Shown here: positions 52,877-61,900 of the stretch, in pieces
How the letters are laid out: each line of letters starts with the position of its first letter
How positions within the stretch are numbered: the first letter of the stretch is position 1
Program-made: the position numbers and the translations under genes
NCBI GenBank assembly: GCA_944387375.1
Contig: CALXEQ010000002.1
Span: 62,001 to 126,000 of the forward strand
DNA: 64,000 bases
Source: an uncultured Clostridia bacterium
GTDB taxonomy: Bacteria; Bacillota; Clostridia; TANB77; CAG-465
Reading direction: 5' to 3'
Notes under the pieces: model-generated
Database searches by the model: none
What the model saw: the letters and a program-made list of their open reading frames with translations, nothing else
What the model was told of the DNA's origin: nothing

Positions 52877-54418
52877 CATTCCTTTATGAAAATAGTCAAC
52901 AAGCATTTTTATTATCAACCATAAACTTAATATAAATGCTGCAATAAAATATATATTTCTTAATATCTCACTTTCTACCATACTGGCGCCAAGTAGCAAA
53001 GCAGCATCTAATACGCCAATTATTATTTGATGAAGCATACTCTCTAACTTATCTATTTGTCTGTCAGAGTTAGTCATCTCAATATCAAATTTTGTTTCTC
53101 CTCTGTTTATATCTGTTATTAAATTAAGAAGCTCATTAGGAATTTTAGGCAGACTACTTCCAAGACTTAGTATATCTCTTCCTGCTTTTGATATTGTGTC
53201 TTTTGACATTAATTCACTTATACTTTCTTCTCTAATTTTATTAGATAATACCATAAATAAATTTATGTTAGGACTTACAGATTCTAAGCTTCCTTCTATT
53301 ACACCAATACCGCGTATTAACATTGTAATATTTCTATCAAGTTTTAAATTATGCTTTCTTAACATATTAAACATACTATTTATAAATTCCATAGTATTTA
53401 TATCATTTATATTAGTAGTAGCATTTTTATCTAAAATCTGCTCTATATCTATTCTTAATTTTGTATGATCTATTTCATATTTTGAGTTAGACATTGAAAC
53501 AAGAGTTCTTTCTATCTCATAAATATCATTTTTAACAATTGCTTTCATACAATTTTTAAGTAAAGATTTATTTCTTGCACTAAGTCTTCCCATCATGCCA
53601 AGATCTAAATAGATAATTTTACCATCACGTATTAATATATTATCTAAATGAGGATCTGCATGAAAAAATCCATCATCTATTGCTTGCTTAATATAATTAT
53701 TTGCAAGTTTTAGCCCTATTTCTTCTAAATCATATCCATATGATAATAATTTATCTTTCTCATCTAGTTTTATTCCATCTACATATTCCATTACTAAAAC
53801 ACGTTTAGTAACTAAACTTCTATAAACTTTAGGAGCACCTATGTATACAATATCTTTATTATTTTCAGCAAATTCCTCAAGATGGCTTGCCTCTATTTCA
53901 AAGTTCATCTCTTCTTTTGCTACATTAAACATCTCATCAATAGCTTCTGTTAAGTCCATAACTTTAATAATACTGTTTAAATGCAATATATTGATAGCTT
54001 TCTTTATTAACTTAATATCCATAGACATAGTTTCATAAATATTTTCTCGCTGGACTTTTACAACAACTTTATCTCCATTAACAAGAGTAGCCTTATGCAC
54101 TTGAGCTATTGATGCAGACCCAAGTGATTTCTCATCAATATCTGAAAATACATCATATATATTTCCAAACTCATCTTCTAAAATCTCTTTTATCTTAGAA
54201 AAACTCATTGGACTTACATTAGACCTTAATTTAGACAACTCATCACAGTATTCTTTGGGTAAGATATCATATCTACTAGACATTATTTGCCCAATTTTTA
54301 TAAATGTAGGTCCAAGTTTTGAAAGAGTATTGTATAACTTTTCAGGTGTTATACCTCTTATTAAATTACTATCTTTTAAAATAGTAATTATTTCCTTAAG
54401 TCTTTCCTTCTCTCTCAT
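52874..54418 (-). CDS. ABC1/UbiB (AarF) family atypical kinase
   Basis: The 514-residue protein carries the ABC1 signatures: LSKLGPTFIKIGQIMSSR near 30, SLGSASIAQVHKA near 105, and VVVKVQREN with the ATP-site Lys. The catalytic segment is DGFFHADPHLDNILI, then YLDLGMMGRL. Two membrane segments close the C-terminus (about 460-510). UbiB-like kinases or ATPases support isoprenoid-lipid metabolism at membranes. It lies 17 bases after a phasin-like gene, an arrangement seen elsewhere with AarF. Confidence 0.92.
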   Translation of the reverse strand: MREKERLKEIITILKDSNLIRGITPEKLYNTLSKLGPTFIKIGQIMSSRYDILPKEYCDELSKLRSNVSPMSFSKIKEILEDEFGNIYDVFSDIDEKSLGSASIAQVHKATLVNGDKVVVKVQRENIYETMSMDIKLIKKAINILHLNSIIKVMDLTEAIDEMFNVAKEEMNFEIEASHLEEFAENNKDIVYIGAPKVYRSLVTKRVLVMEYVDGIKLDEKDKLLSYGYDLEEIGLKLANNYIKQAIDDGFFHADPHLDNILIRDGKIIYLDLGMMGRLSARNKSLLKNCMKAIVKNDIYEIERTLVSMSNSKYEIDHTKLRIDIEQILDKNATTNINDINTMEFINSMFNMLRKHNLKLDRNITMLIRGIGVIEGSLESVSPNINLFMVLSNKIREESISELMSKDTISKAGRDILSLGSSLPKIPNELLNLITDINRGETKFDIEMTNSDRQIDKLESMLHQIIIGVLDAALLLGASMVESEILRNIYFIAAFILSLWLIIKMLVDYFHKGM

Positions 54419-54435
54419 AATATCAACCTTACTTA

Positions 54436-54762
54436 TTATTCTTTATCTTTAGTTTCTGTTTTTTTCTCTTCTTTTTTATCTGATTTTTTAAGCATTTCTT
54501 TTAATTCTTTTTTATCTTCTTCACTCATATTGTTTATTATATCTACTAGCTCTTCTTTTGTTGTTGGTGCAACTTCAACAGTAACATTTTCTTTTATTTT
54601 TTCTTTTAAATCTCTTTTTAATTCTTCGTTTTTAATCATGCCTTCTTTATATAAAGTTTCGCCTTTTTCTAATAGTTCTTTTTTTAATTCCATAGCTTTT
54701 TCACCAGTTAATGATATAGCTCCAAGTCCCATTAATAACACATTTTTTAGTTCTTCTTTCAT
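54436..54762 (-). CDS. Phasin-like coiled-coil protein
   Basis: ATG 54762 after AGGTGG gives 108 residues. The first 25 residues, MKEELKNVLLMGLGAISLTG, form an amphipathic helix, and LKKELLEKGETLYKEGMIKN is a heptad-like coiled coil. The C-terminus is Lys/Glu-rich (KKSDKKEEKKTETKDKE). This resembles the short phasin/PhaF-type proteins that precede ABC1-kinase genes. It is probably a lipid- or granule-surface adaptor; no polyhydroxyalkanoate gene is in the window. Confidence 0.75.
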   Translation of the reverse strand: MKEELKNVLLMGLGAISLTGEKAMELKKELLEKGETLYKEGMIKNEELKRDLKEKIKENVTVEVAPTTKEELVDIINNMSEEDKKELKEMLKKSDKKEEKKTETKDKE

Positions 54763-54821
54763 ATTAATTACCACCTTTCTAAAATCTATTATATCATGTT
54801 ACAAATTAAAAATAAATAAAA

Positions 54822-55550
54822 CTATAAAAACATATCCTCTAATTTTTTACGTTCTTCTTGTCTTTCTTTAGAATATTCTCCAAATTCAAAATCTTTTTGA
54901 CATTGTTCTTCAACTTTTCTTGCCACTTCTTCTACTACATTAGATAAGTTTCCATTCATTTTATCTGAATTTTCTTTATAATATTCATTTAATTTTTCTT
55001 CTGTATTGCTCATTATTTTTTTTATCTCGACCTCAGATAAGCCATCCAATTGCAAATATCTTAACACATTATACTTTAAATTAAGTAATACATCTGCATT
55101 TTGATTAGAATTTGTTTGTATAGAGTTTTTTGTAGCTTCTTCAAACGTATTTTGTGTAAAATTATCAGTCTCTCTTTTATATTGCTCTATACCTTCCTCA
55201 CTTGGCTCTTCATACAATTTATCTATTTCTATTGATATAAACTTAATCATGTTATCATACTTTTCATCAAATTCATCATTTCGTGAAATATTAGCCATTC
55301 TTTTTAATTCAGATTTTGCATCTTCAATAAGATCATCAACTTTTTGTTTTCTTTTTATATCGCTGTACTTACATTCCTGTAGAATTTCTTCTATTCTTCC
55401 TTTTAAATTTGACATTACACTATCTATATTTACGTCATCAACATGTATTACACCATTCATCTTGATAATAGCTGATTTTTCAGAAAGCTCGTCTCTTACT
55501 TCAAATTGAATATTTTGTCTTTTTAATTCTTTATCTAAACTTTCTTCCAT
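54822..55550 (-). CDS. Coiled-coil protein of unknown function
   Basis: The start is ATG 55550. Its Shine-Dalgarno, GAGGAG, lies inside the end of a preceding 42-residue frame. The 242-residue product is almost entirely helical and charged (LKGRIEEILQECKYSDIKRK, NVVEEVARKVEEQCQKDFEF), with strands near 27-50 (FEVRDELSEKSAIIKMNGVI). No membrane segment or family was recognised. It leads into the phasin-like and ABC1-kinase genes, so is likely part of that operon. Confidence 0.7.
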   Translation of the reverse strand: MEESLDKELKRQNIQFEVRDELSEKSAIIKMNGVIHVDDVNIDSVMSNLKGRIEEILQECKYSDIKRKQKVDDLIEDAKSELKRMANISRNDEFDEKYDNMIKFISIEIDKLYEEPSEEGIEQYKRETDNFTQNTFEEATKNSIQTNSNQNADVLLNLKYNVLRYLQLDGLSEVEIKKIMSNTEEKLNEYYKENSDKMNGNLSNVVEEVARKVEEQCQKDFEFGEYSKERQEERKKLEDMFL

Positions 55551-55551
55551 A

Positions 55552-55680
55552 CTATATCTCCTCTTTATTTTTTCCAAATATCTCATTATAATGCTTTAAA
55601 GATAATTCTTTATCTACCACTTGAGATTCTAAATTTTTTAAAAATTCTTGTCTTTTTTCTTCTTTATTATTTTCTTCCAT
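55552..55680 (-). CDS. 42-residue charged peptide, translationally coupled to the next gene
   Basis: ATG 55680, preceded by GGGTGAT, opens a 42-codon frame ending TAG at 55554-55552. The product is Lys/Glu-rich and helical (MEENNKEEKRQEFLKNLESQ and ending YNEIFGKNKEEI). One base separates its stop from the next ATG, and its last codons supply that gene's Shine-Dalgarno. This geometry suggests a real small gene or leader peptide. Confidence 0.55.
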   Translation of the reverse strand: MEENNKEEKRQEFLKNLESQVVDKELSLKHYNEIFGKNKEEI

Positions 55681-55834
55681 ATGTAATCACCCTATATAAA
55701 TAGAATAGCAAAAATATAATCTTTTTTCAATAATAATATATGAATATTTAAACTTGATAAAAAATTATATTTAATATATCATGTTATTAGAGGTGTTATA
55801 TATGAAAAAAATTTATAAAAAATAGTGGTTTTAT

Positions 55835-56551
55835 TTGATATTATTATTAATACTACTTATTATTTCATTTGTAATAATATTATTAAGGAATAATTTAACT
55901 CCAGAAGAGACTGTAAGTAGATTTATGTATCTTATAGAAAATAAAGAATATGAAAAAGCAAAAAAATATTCTAATAGAAAATTAGAAAACTTAGATTTAA
56001 TTTCTAATATTGATCTTAGTAAATTAACTTTCACATTTTCTGATGATAAAAAAAATGCAAATGCTACAATATCAGAAGAAGAAATTCAAGTAAATTTATT
56101 ACATGTTACATTAAACAACTCAATCTTAGGATGGAAAATAAATAATCTAGAAATATCAAAAGATAATATTGATCCACAAATAATAGAAGATAGATTGAAG
56201 AATAAAGAGAATGTAAGTGATATTCAAAAAGTATATTGGGCCCAATCTAGTGCCTCAACAAAAGATGAAATTTCTGAATATATAGCAGATAATACAATGG
56301 TAGCAGCAATTTTTATTAATTTAATGCAAAATAAAGATTATGATAAAGCAAATGAGTTATATAATATATCTGATGGTAATAATATGTTAACATTTGAACA
56401 ATTAAAAGAATATGATTGGGAAAAATGTATAAAAAAATATAACTTTAAATTAATTGATAATCTTAATGGTATAACTTTAAACATAGGAAATGATACTTTA
56501 TATGTCTACGTAACTAATGGATATATTTCAAGTATTTTAAAATCAAAATAA
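55835..56551 (+). CDS. Membrane-anchored protein of unknown function with an in-frame amber codon near its start
   Basis: The expected gene begins at ATG 55802 (AGAGGTG ten bases upstream) and reads MKKIYKK, then TAG at 55823, then WFYLILLLILLIISFVIILL without another break. The open frame resumes at TTG 55835, which gives 238 residues but has only AGTGG before it. One membrane segment is followed by an extracytoplasmic domain with two similar halves (PEETVSRFMYLIENKEYEKA near 22 and MVAAIFINLMQNKDYDKANE near 150), like repeats in DUF4878-type lipoproteins. The TAG is a nonsense change, a sequence error, or bypassed by weak reinitiation. Confidence 0.6.
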   Translation: MILLLILLIISFVIILLRNNLTPEETVSRFMYLIENKEYEKAKKYSNRKLENLDLISNIDLSKLTFTFSDDKKNANATISEEEIQVNLLHVTLNNSILGWKINNLEISKDNIDPQIIEDRLKNKENVSDIQKVYWAQSSASTKDEISEYIADNTMVAAIFINLMQNKDYDKANELYNISDGNNMLTFEQLKEYDWEKCIKKYNFKLIDNLNGITLNIGNDTLYVYVTNGYISSILKSK

Positions 56552-56589
56552 TAAATGATATTTTATATAAATACATAAAATTTATATAG

Positions 56590-56624
56590 AAATAACATCT
56601 TACATAATGTAAGATGTTATTTCT
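56590..56624. terminator. Perfect palindromic terminator
   Basis: AATAACATCTTACAT and ATGTAAGATGTTATT form a near-continuous palindrome (56591-56621) with TTTCTATAT after it. It lies between two convergent genes. Confidence 0.72.
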
Positions 56625-56703
56625 ATATTGAATTTAAATATTATTATAGATTACATGTAATTGACTTGTTCTAATATCACTATATAAAATAATAATTTTC
56701 TAA

Positions 56704-58071
56704 TTATAATAGTCCCTTATAATATTTCCAAGCAATTATCCTAAATGCACTGTGATCTATACTTTCTTGTGTGATTTTCCCTTCATTTATTGCATTTTTA
56801 ATATCATTATATGCTTGTTCATAATCCGTTAAAATTAGCATATCATTTCCAGCAAGTACTGCTTTTACTGCAGGAGAATCATCTATATAATATTTTATTG
56901 CTCCCATATCTAAATCATCTGTCATGACAATACCTGTAAATTTTAAATCATTTCTTAAAATATTATGAATATTTAAAGATAAGGATGCTGGTGTATTCTC
57001 CTCAACTTGACTAATAATATTATGCGAAACTAATATAGCTTCTGCACCTTCATCTATCCCTGCTTGAAATGGCAAAAAGTCTACACTTTTAAATTGCTCT
57101 AATGATCTTTCATCAATTGATATTCCAGTATGAGTATCTTTATTATTTCCATATCCAGGAAAATGCTTTAATACATAAGAAACATTATTTTGTTTGCTTG
57201 CTTTTATAACTGTTTGTATAAAAGTAGATGTTTCAGAGGCATCTTTTCCAAATGATCTTTCATATATAAAATCATTAGAATCAGTTGACACATCTGCTAC
57301 TGGAGCTAAATTAACATTAAATCCTAAACTAGATAATAATTGACTCATTTCTAATGTAGTTGACTCTATTTTGTCATATCCTCCACTTTGATATAATTGC
57401 TGTGGTGAAGAAAATTTTTCACTGCGTAAATTAGGATTGCTACTAACTCTAACTACAGTTCCTCCCTCTTCATCTACAGCAATAATCATAGGAATTTTAG
57501 AATTTTCTTGATAACTTTGAATCTTAGTCTTTAATGATTCTTTTGTTTCATTTTGAGTATCACGTCCAAAAAGTATATATCCACCTAAATTAAATTTAGA
57601 TATATCTTCTATTTGATTTACTTCAGGAACTCTTACCAAAAACATTTGTCCTATCTTCTCATCTATTGACATTTCTTTTAATTTTTTATATGCATCTACA
57701 TAATAATGGCTAAATATTCCATTGTCATTCCAATCAATTGGTACTCTATCTTCTGTATCAATTACTTTTATATTATGTATCTTGATATTTTCATCATTTT
57801 TATCTGATAGTTCTCCCTCATATTCAATAGAGACACTGTCTCCAAGATATATACTACCAGAATCTATACCATCTAAATTTATATTATATTCTACATTATT
57901 TATATCTTTTAGTACAATATCATTATCTGTTATATTATAAATGGTACCAGTCAATGAATTCAATACAATTTCTTTTTGCTCATCACTTTGTTTAAAAAAG
58001 CTAAAATAGCAAAATATCACAACAATAATTACAAAAATTATCATTAAACTAATAACTAACTTTTTTTTCAT
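56704..58071 (-). CDS. Glycoside hydrolase family 3 beta-N-acetylhexosaminidase-type, membrane-anchored
   Basis: The 455-residue protein has a membrane anchor (about 4-26). An extra domain of about 80 residues (about 35-120: LTGTIYNITDNDIVLKDINN) looks like a small OB-fold. The GH3 barrel follows: IGQMFLVRVPEVNQI, DEEGGTVVR, VNLAPVADV, KHFPGYGNNKDTHTG and GIVMTDDLDMGA, with the catalytic Asp in the last. KHFPG-x-G-x4-D-x-H is the NagZ hallmark (its His acts as general acid). It probably trims peptidoglycan glycans outside the membrane. GGAG precedes the ATG. Confidence 0.92.
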   Translation of the reverse strand: MKKKLVISLMIIFVIIVVIFCYFSFFKQSDEQKEIVLNSLTGTIYNITDNDIVLKDINNVEYNINLDGIDSGSIYLGDSVSIEYEGELSDKNDENIKIHNIKVIDTEDRVPIDWNDNGIFSHYYVDAYKKLKEMSIDEKIGQMFLVRVPEVNQIEDISKFNLGGYILFGRDTQNETKESLKTKIQSYQENSKIPMIIAVDEEGGTVVRVSSNPNLRSEKFSSPQQLYQSGGYDKIESTTLEMSQLLSSLGFNVNLAPVADVSTDSNDFIYERSFGKDASETSTFIQTVIKASKQNNVSYVLKHFPGYGNNKDTHTGISIDERSLEQFKSVDFLPFQAGIDEGAEAILVSHNIISQVEENTPASLSLNIHNILRNDLKFTGIVMTDDLDMGAIKYYIDDSPAVKAVLAGNDMLILTDYEQAYNDIKNAINEGKITQESIDHSAFRIIAWKYYKGLL

Positions 58072-58132
58072 GATTTTACTCCTACTATTATTTTATATTA
58101 TTTCATCTAAAAAATATATAAAATTTTGCTAT

Positions 58133-58173
58133 TTTATAAAAAATAAAGTGCTACAAATAATGTAACACTTCAT
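58133..58173 (-). terminator. Terminator after the frameshifted gene
   Basis: AAGTGTTACA and TGTAGCACTT on the minus strand, with one G-U, form a stem followed by TATTTTTTA. Confidence 0.7.
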
Positions 58174-58177
58174 TTTT

Positions 58178-58775
58178 TTATTTATTTCTTTTATATATCC
58201 TATATGTTAAATCTTTAGCAATCTTTTTAATAGAAGATACATCAATATTTGATGGTAAATTTTTATCTGAACTTAAAATATGCTTTAACATTTTATCATA
58301 TTCACCTTGATAAATTACATCTATATTTTTAATATCTATAAACTCCTTAGAATCATCTTTTGAAAATTCAATTATTTTTTTATAATTTTCTCTTAAATTA
58401 GTAACAATTTTATTTTCATTTGATGCGGGTTTATAATCCAAAACTATACTTGCAAGCATAGAATGTTTTTCACTATATGATGATCTTCCATTTTGATATT
58501 CTCCATTAAATACAGCTCTAAATTTATAAAAATATTTCAATTTTTGTTCACTTACATAATTTATAGTTACTCTTCTTCTATTTTTAGTTGCTCTACTATA
58601 GCCTATATCTACTGTCTTAAAACTATTAAAATACATATTATTTAATATATAATTTATAGCTTCTGCTTTTTCGGCATCTGTACTACCGACTCCCTATATT
58701 TCCTATTCTTACTAAATCCCATTTGTAATCAACATTAAAATTGATATCCTTTTTTATTTGTTCTTTCCCTTTCAT
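58178..58775 (-). pseudogene. Frameshifted gene of unknown function
   Basis: ATG 58775 has an excellent Shine-Dalgarno (AAGGAGG). The first frame reads 30 codons (MKGKEQIKKDINFNVDYKWD, LVRIGNIGSR) and stops at TAG 58685-58683. The +1 frame is open from just before that stop to 58178. Removing one base from GGG (plus-strand CCC, 58692-58694) restores one reading frame of 198 residues through IGNIGVGSTDAEKAEAINYI. The intact tail includes YSRATKNRRRVTINYVSEQK and ends LTYRIYKRNK. I recognise no family. It lies just downstream of the AAA+/M41 gene but after a terminator. Confidence 0.72.
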
Positions 58776-58891
58776 ATGAACCTCCTTAATTATTAAATTT
58801 TTCTTTAGGACTAAAAAATCATAATGTGTGTAAATTTTATCACATTTTCCTTTTTATGTCAATTTATTATCTCAAATAATACCATTAATAT

Positions 58892-58955
58892 ATAAAAAAA
58901 GGCTTAATAACATACAATAAATTTTAATTCCATGTGTTATTAAGTCTTTTTTATA
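58892..58955 (-). terminator. Long-stem terminator after the AAA+/M41 gene
   Basis: GACTTAATAACA and TGTTATTAAGCC (58900-58946) enclose a loop of about 23 bases and are followed on the minus strand by seven T. Confidence 0.8.
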
Positions 58956-58961
58956 ATAAAC

Positions 58962-61900
58962 TTATTTAAATTTTTCAATAAGTTCTTCTTCGTTTATCTC
59001 TGTCTTTTCCATTAAATAATCTACCACATTAATCATTTTTTCTTTATTTTCTTCAATCAATTTTATAGTTTCTTCAAAACATTCCTGTAATATTTTATTT
59101 TCTTCTATATATACTAATTTTGATACTTCTGACGTCATATTATTAATAACTGCAAAACCTAGATCTGACATACCATAATATCTTATCATATATTCAGCAA
59201 TTCTTGTAGCCTTTTTTAAATCTGAACTATTGCCATTTTCATATGATCCAAAAAACACTTTTTCTGCACACATACCAGCTAATGAAATTTTAATTTTATT
59301 TCTTAACTCTTCTTTAGATTCAGTATATCCCTCAGAAGCTATGCTATATCGAACATATCCTAAAGTTCCTGTTCCTTCTGCATTTATAGTTATTTTCTTT
59401 ATTCCCGCTTTTTTGGTTAAAAGAAGTCTTACTACCGCATGTCCAACCTCATGAGCTGCTGTTCTATATAAATCATCTTTACTTATTTTATCAAGATCGA
59501 TCATGTTTTCTCCATTTAAAAGTAATTTTGTTATTTCTTTTATTGTTGGTATATCTTCTTTTTTTATTATTTCTAAATTATCTGAACAATTCTTTGCGTG
59601 ATTTAAAAAAGTCTCTTGTAAAACTCTATCAACAAATCTACCATTACCAATATTTTCTACATTTTCAAAATATTTCATAATTTTCATAACTTCAGCCTTA
59701 GCTTCATTTTCTAATATTAAGTTTGCTTTTGATACTTTTAATTCAAATATCTCCATCAATTCCTTGTCTGAATAATCTTTAAAATCAAATATATATCCTA
59801 TTCTTGAAGTAATTCCAGGATTTATATCTAAAAATTCACCCATTTCTTTTTTGTATCCAGCAAATATAACTATCAAATCATCTTTATTATCTTCCATTGC
59901 TTTAATTAATGTAGCTATTGCCTCTTTACCATATCCACCTCTATCTGTACTATCAGCTAAAGTATACGCTTCATCAATAAATAACACACCACCCATTGCC
60001 GATTCAATAACATTAGATGTCTTTATAGGAGTTTGTCCAACATATGGTGCAATTAAATCTTTCTTTTCCACTTCTATAACTTTATTTTCATGAATAATAC
60101 CAAGATCAAAAAGCATTTGAGCTATTATTCTTGCCACTGTTGTCTTACCAGTTCCCGGATTTCCTGTAAATATCATATGCATATTCTTAGATGGGATATT
60201 TATATCTGTATTTTTTATTTTATTTAAAAATGTTATATATGTTTTAAATTCTTTTATCTTTTCTTTTAAATCTGTCAATCCAATAAGTTCATTTAACATT
60301 TTATCCGTATCAGCATTATCTGACCTTTTTACATTATTAATTTCTTCTATTGTAGGTAAATCTTCTAAAGTTATTAAAAGCTCATCACAATTTTCTCTTT
60401 GAGAATGTTTTATTATAGTTTCTTGTGATATTTTATCTACAAATCTACCATTTCCAAAATTCTTCTTATTAGAAAAATATTTACAGATTTTTAATAACTG
60501 ATTATTTATTTCTTTATCTATTTTAAATCCCATTTTCTGCATTTTTAAATTATATATTTCTACTAATTCATCTGGTGTATAATCTGGAAAATCAAAAGTG
60601 TAACCTATTCTTGAAGAAATACCTGCATTCATTCTTAAAAATTCTTGCATCTCATTTTTATAACCTGCAAAAATAACTACCAATTCATCTTTATTATCTT
60701 CCATTGCCTTAATTAATGTAGCTATAGCTTCTGAAGAAAAATCATTTTTATTTTCTGATGCTAAAGTATATGCCTCATCTATAAATAAAACTCCTCCCAT
60801 AGCTTTTCTTATAACTTCTGATGTTTTAGGAGCTGTTTGTCCCACATACTCTCCAACTAAATCTTTTCTTTCGACTTCTATTAATTTATTTTCCTTAATT
60901 AATCCTAAATCAAAAAGCATTTTAGACATTATTCTTGCTATAGTTGTTTTACCAGTTCCTGGATTTCCTGTAAATATCATATGCATGTTAGTAGAAGCTA
61001 GTTTAAGACCTTTAGCCTTTGATTTTATTTGAAATAACATATACTTTTCAAAACTTTTAATCTTATCTTTTACACTTTCAAGTCCTATAATATTTTTTAA
61101 AGACTCTTCTACTGTTTCTTTTTTATACATATTTTCTGGAAATTCAACTCTTCCTTTGGTATTACAATACATAGCAATATAACTTGCAAACTCTCTATTT
61201 GAAAACGGTACAAAATTAGAATTTAAAGACACATATTCCACAAACTGTTCTTTATATGTATCTGCTGATTTTTTTAGTTCATCTATCAATTCATTTTTTA
61301 ACAATTTAATAAATAATTTATACATCTCTTCTAAAGATATATCTTCAATTTTAAACCTATAATTTTGATAAATAAATTGTAATTTAGGGTCAATTTCTAA
61401 TAATTCATTTATTTCTTTTTCTGTTCCATTTAATACAATATAATTTTTATACATCATCTTTGTAAGTAAATTTATTGCATGCTTATACTGTTTTATTTCT
61501 ATATCAGCAGATTTATTTTTACTTTGCAGAGTACTTTTATAATCTTGTACAAACTCTTTTATATTAGATAAAAAATAAACTCGATTTTCTTTTAATTCCG
61601 TATAATTTATTGCACCTTGAGTATAGTATTTTATCCCATTTATATCTGTTTCTTCAGATTTAACATTCTCCCTATACGCATTCATTGCAGCAAAATTATG
61701 AAGAGAAATCCTATAAAACGCCCTATTTCCAGCAATCTTATTTACTTTACTTAAAGTATCTATAATCTTATTTTCTATTTTTTCTTTTACTACAATATCT
61801 TCTCCTTCTATAGTGCAATGTAAATTTTGTTGATTAGGATTTAATATTATATCTATTAATTTTTCAATATTAGGAATTTTATAATCATCAAATTCTTGAG

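Noticed and set aside
55823-55825. TAG recoding (genetic code with TAG as an amino acid, or pyrrolysine)
   Set aside because: Other genes, including porA and the first collagen-like gene, end cleanly at TAG, and no pyl genes are in the window.
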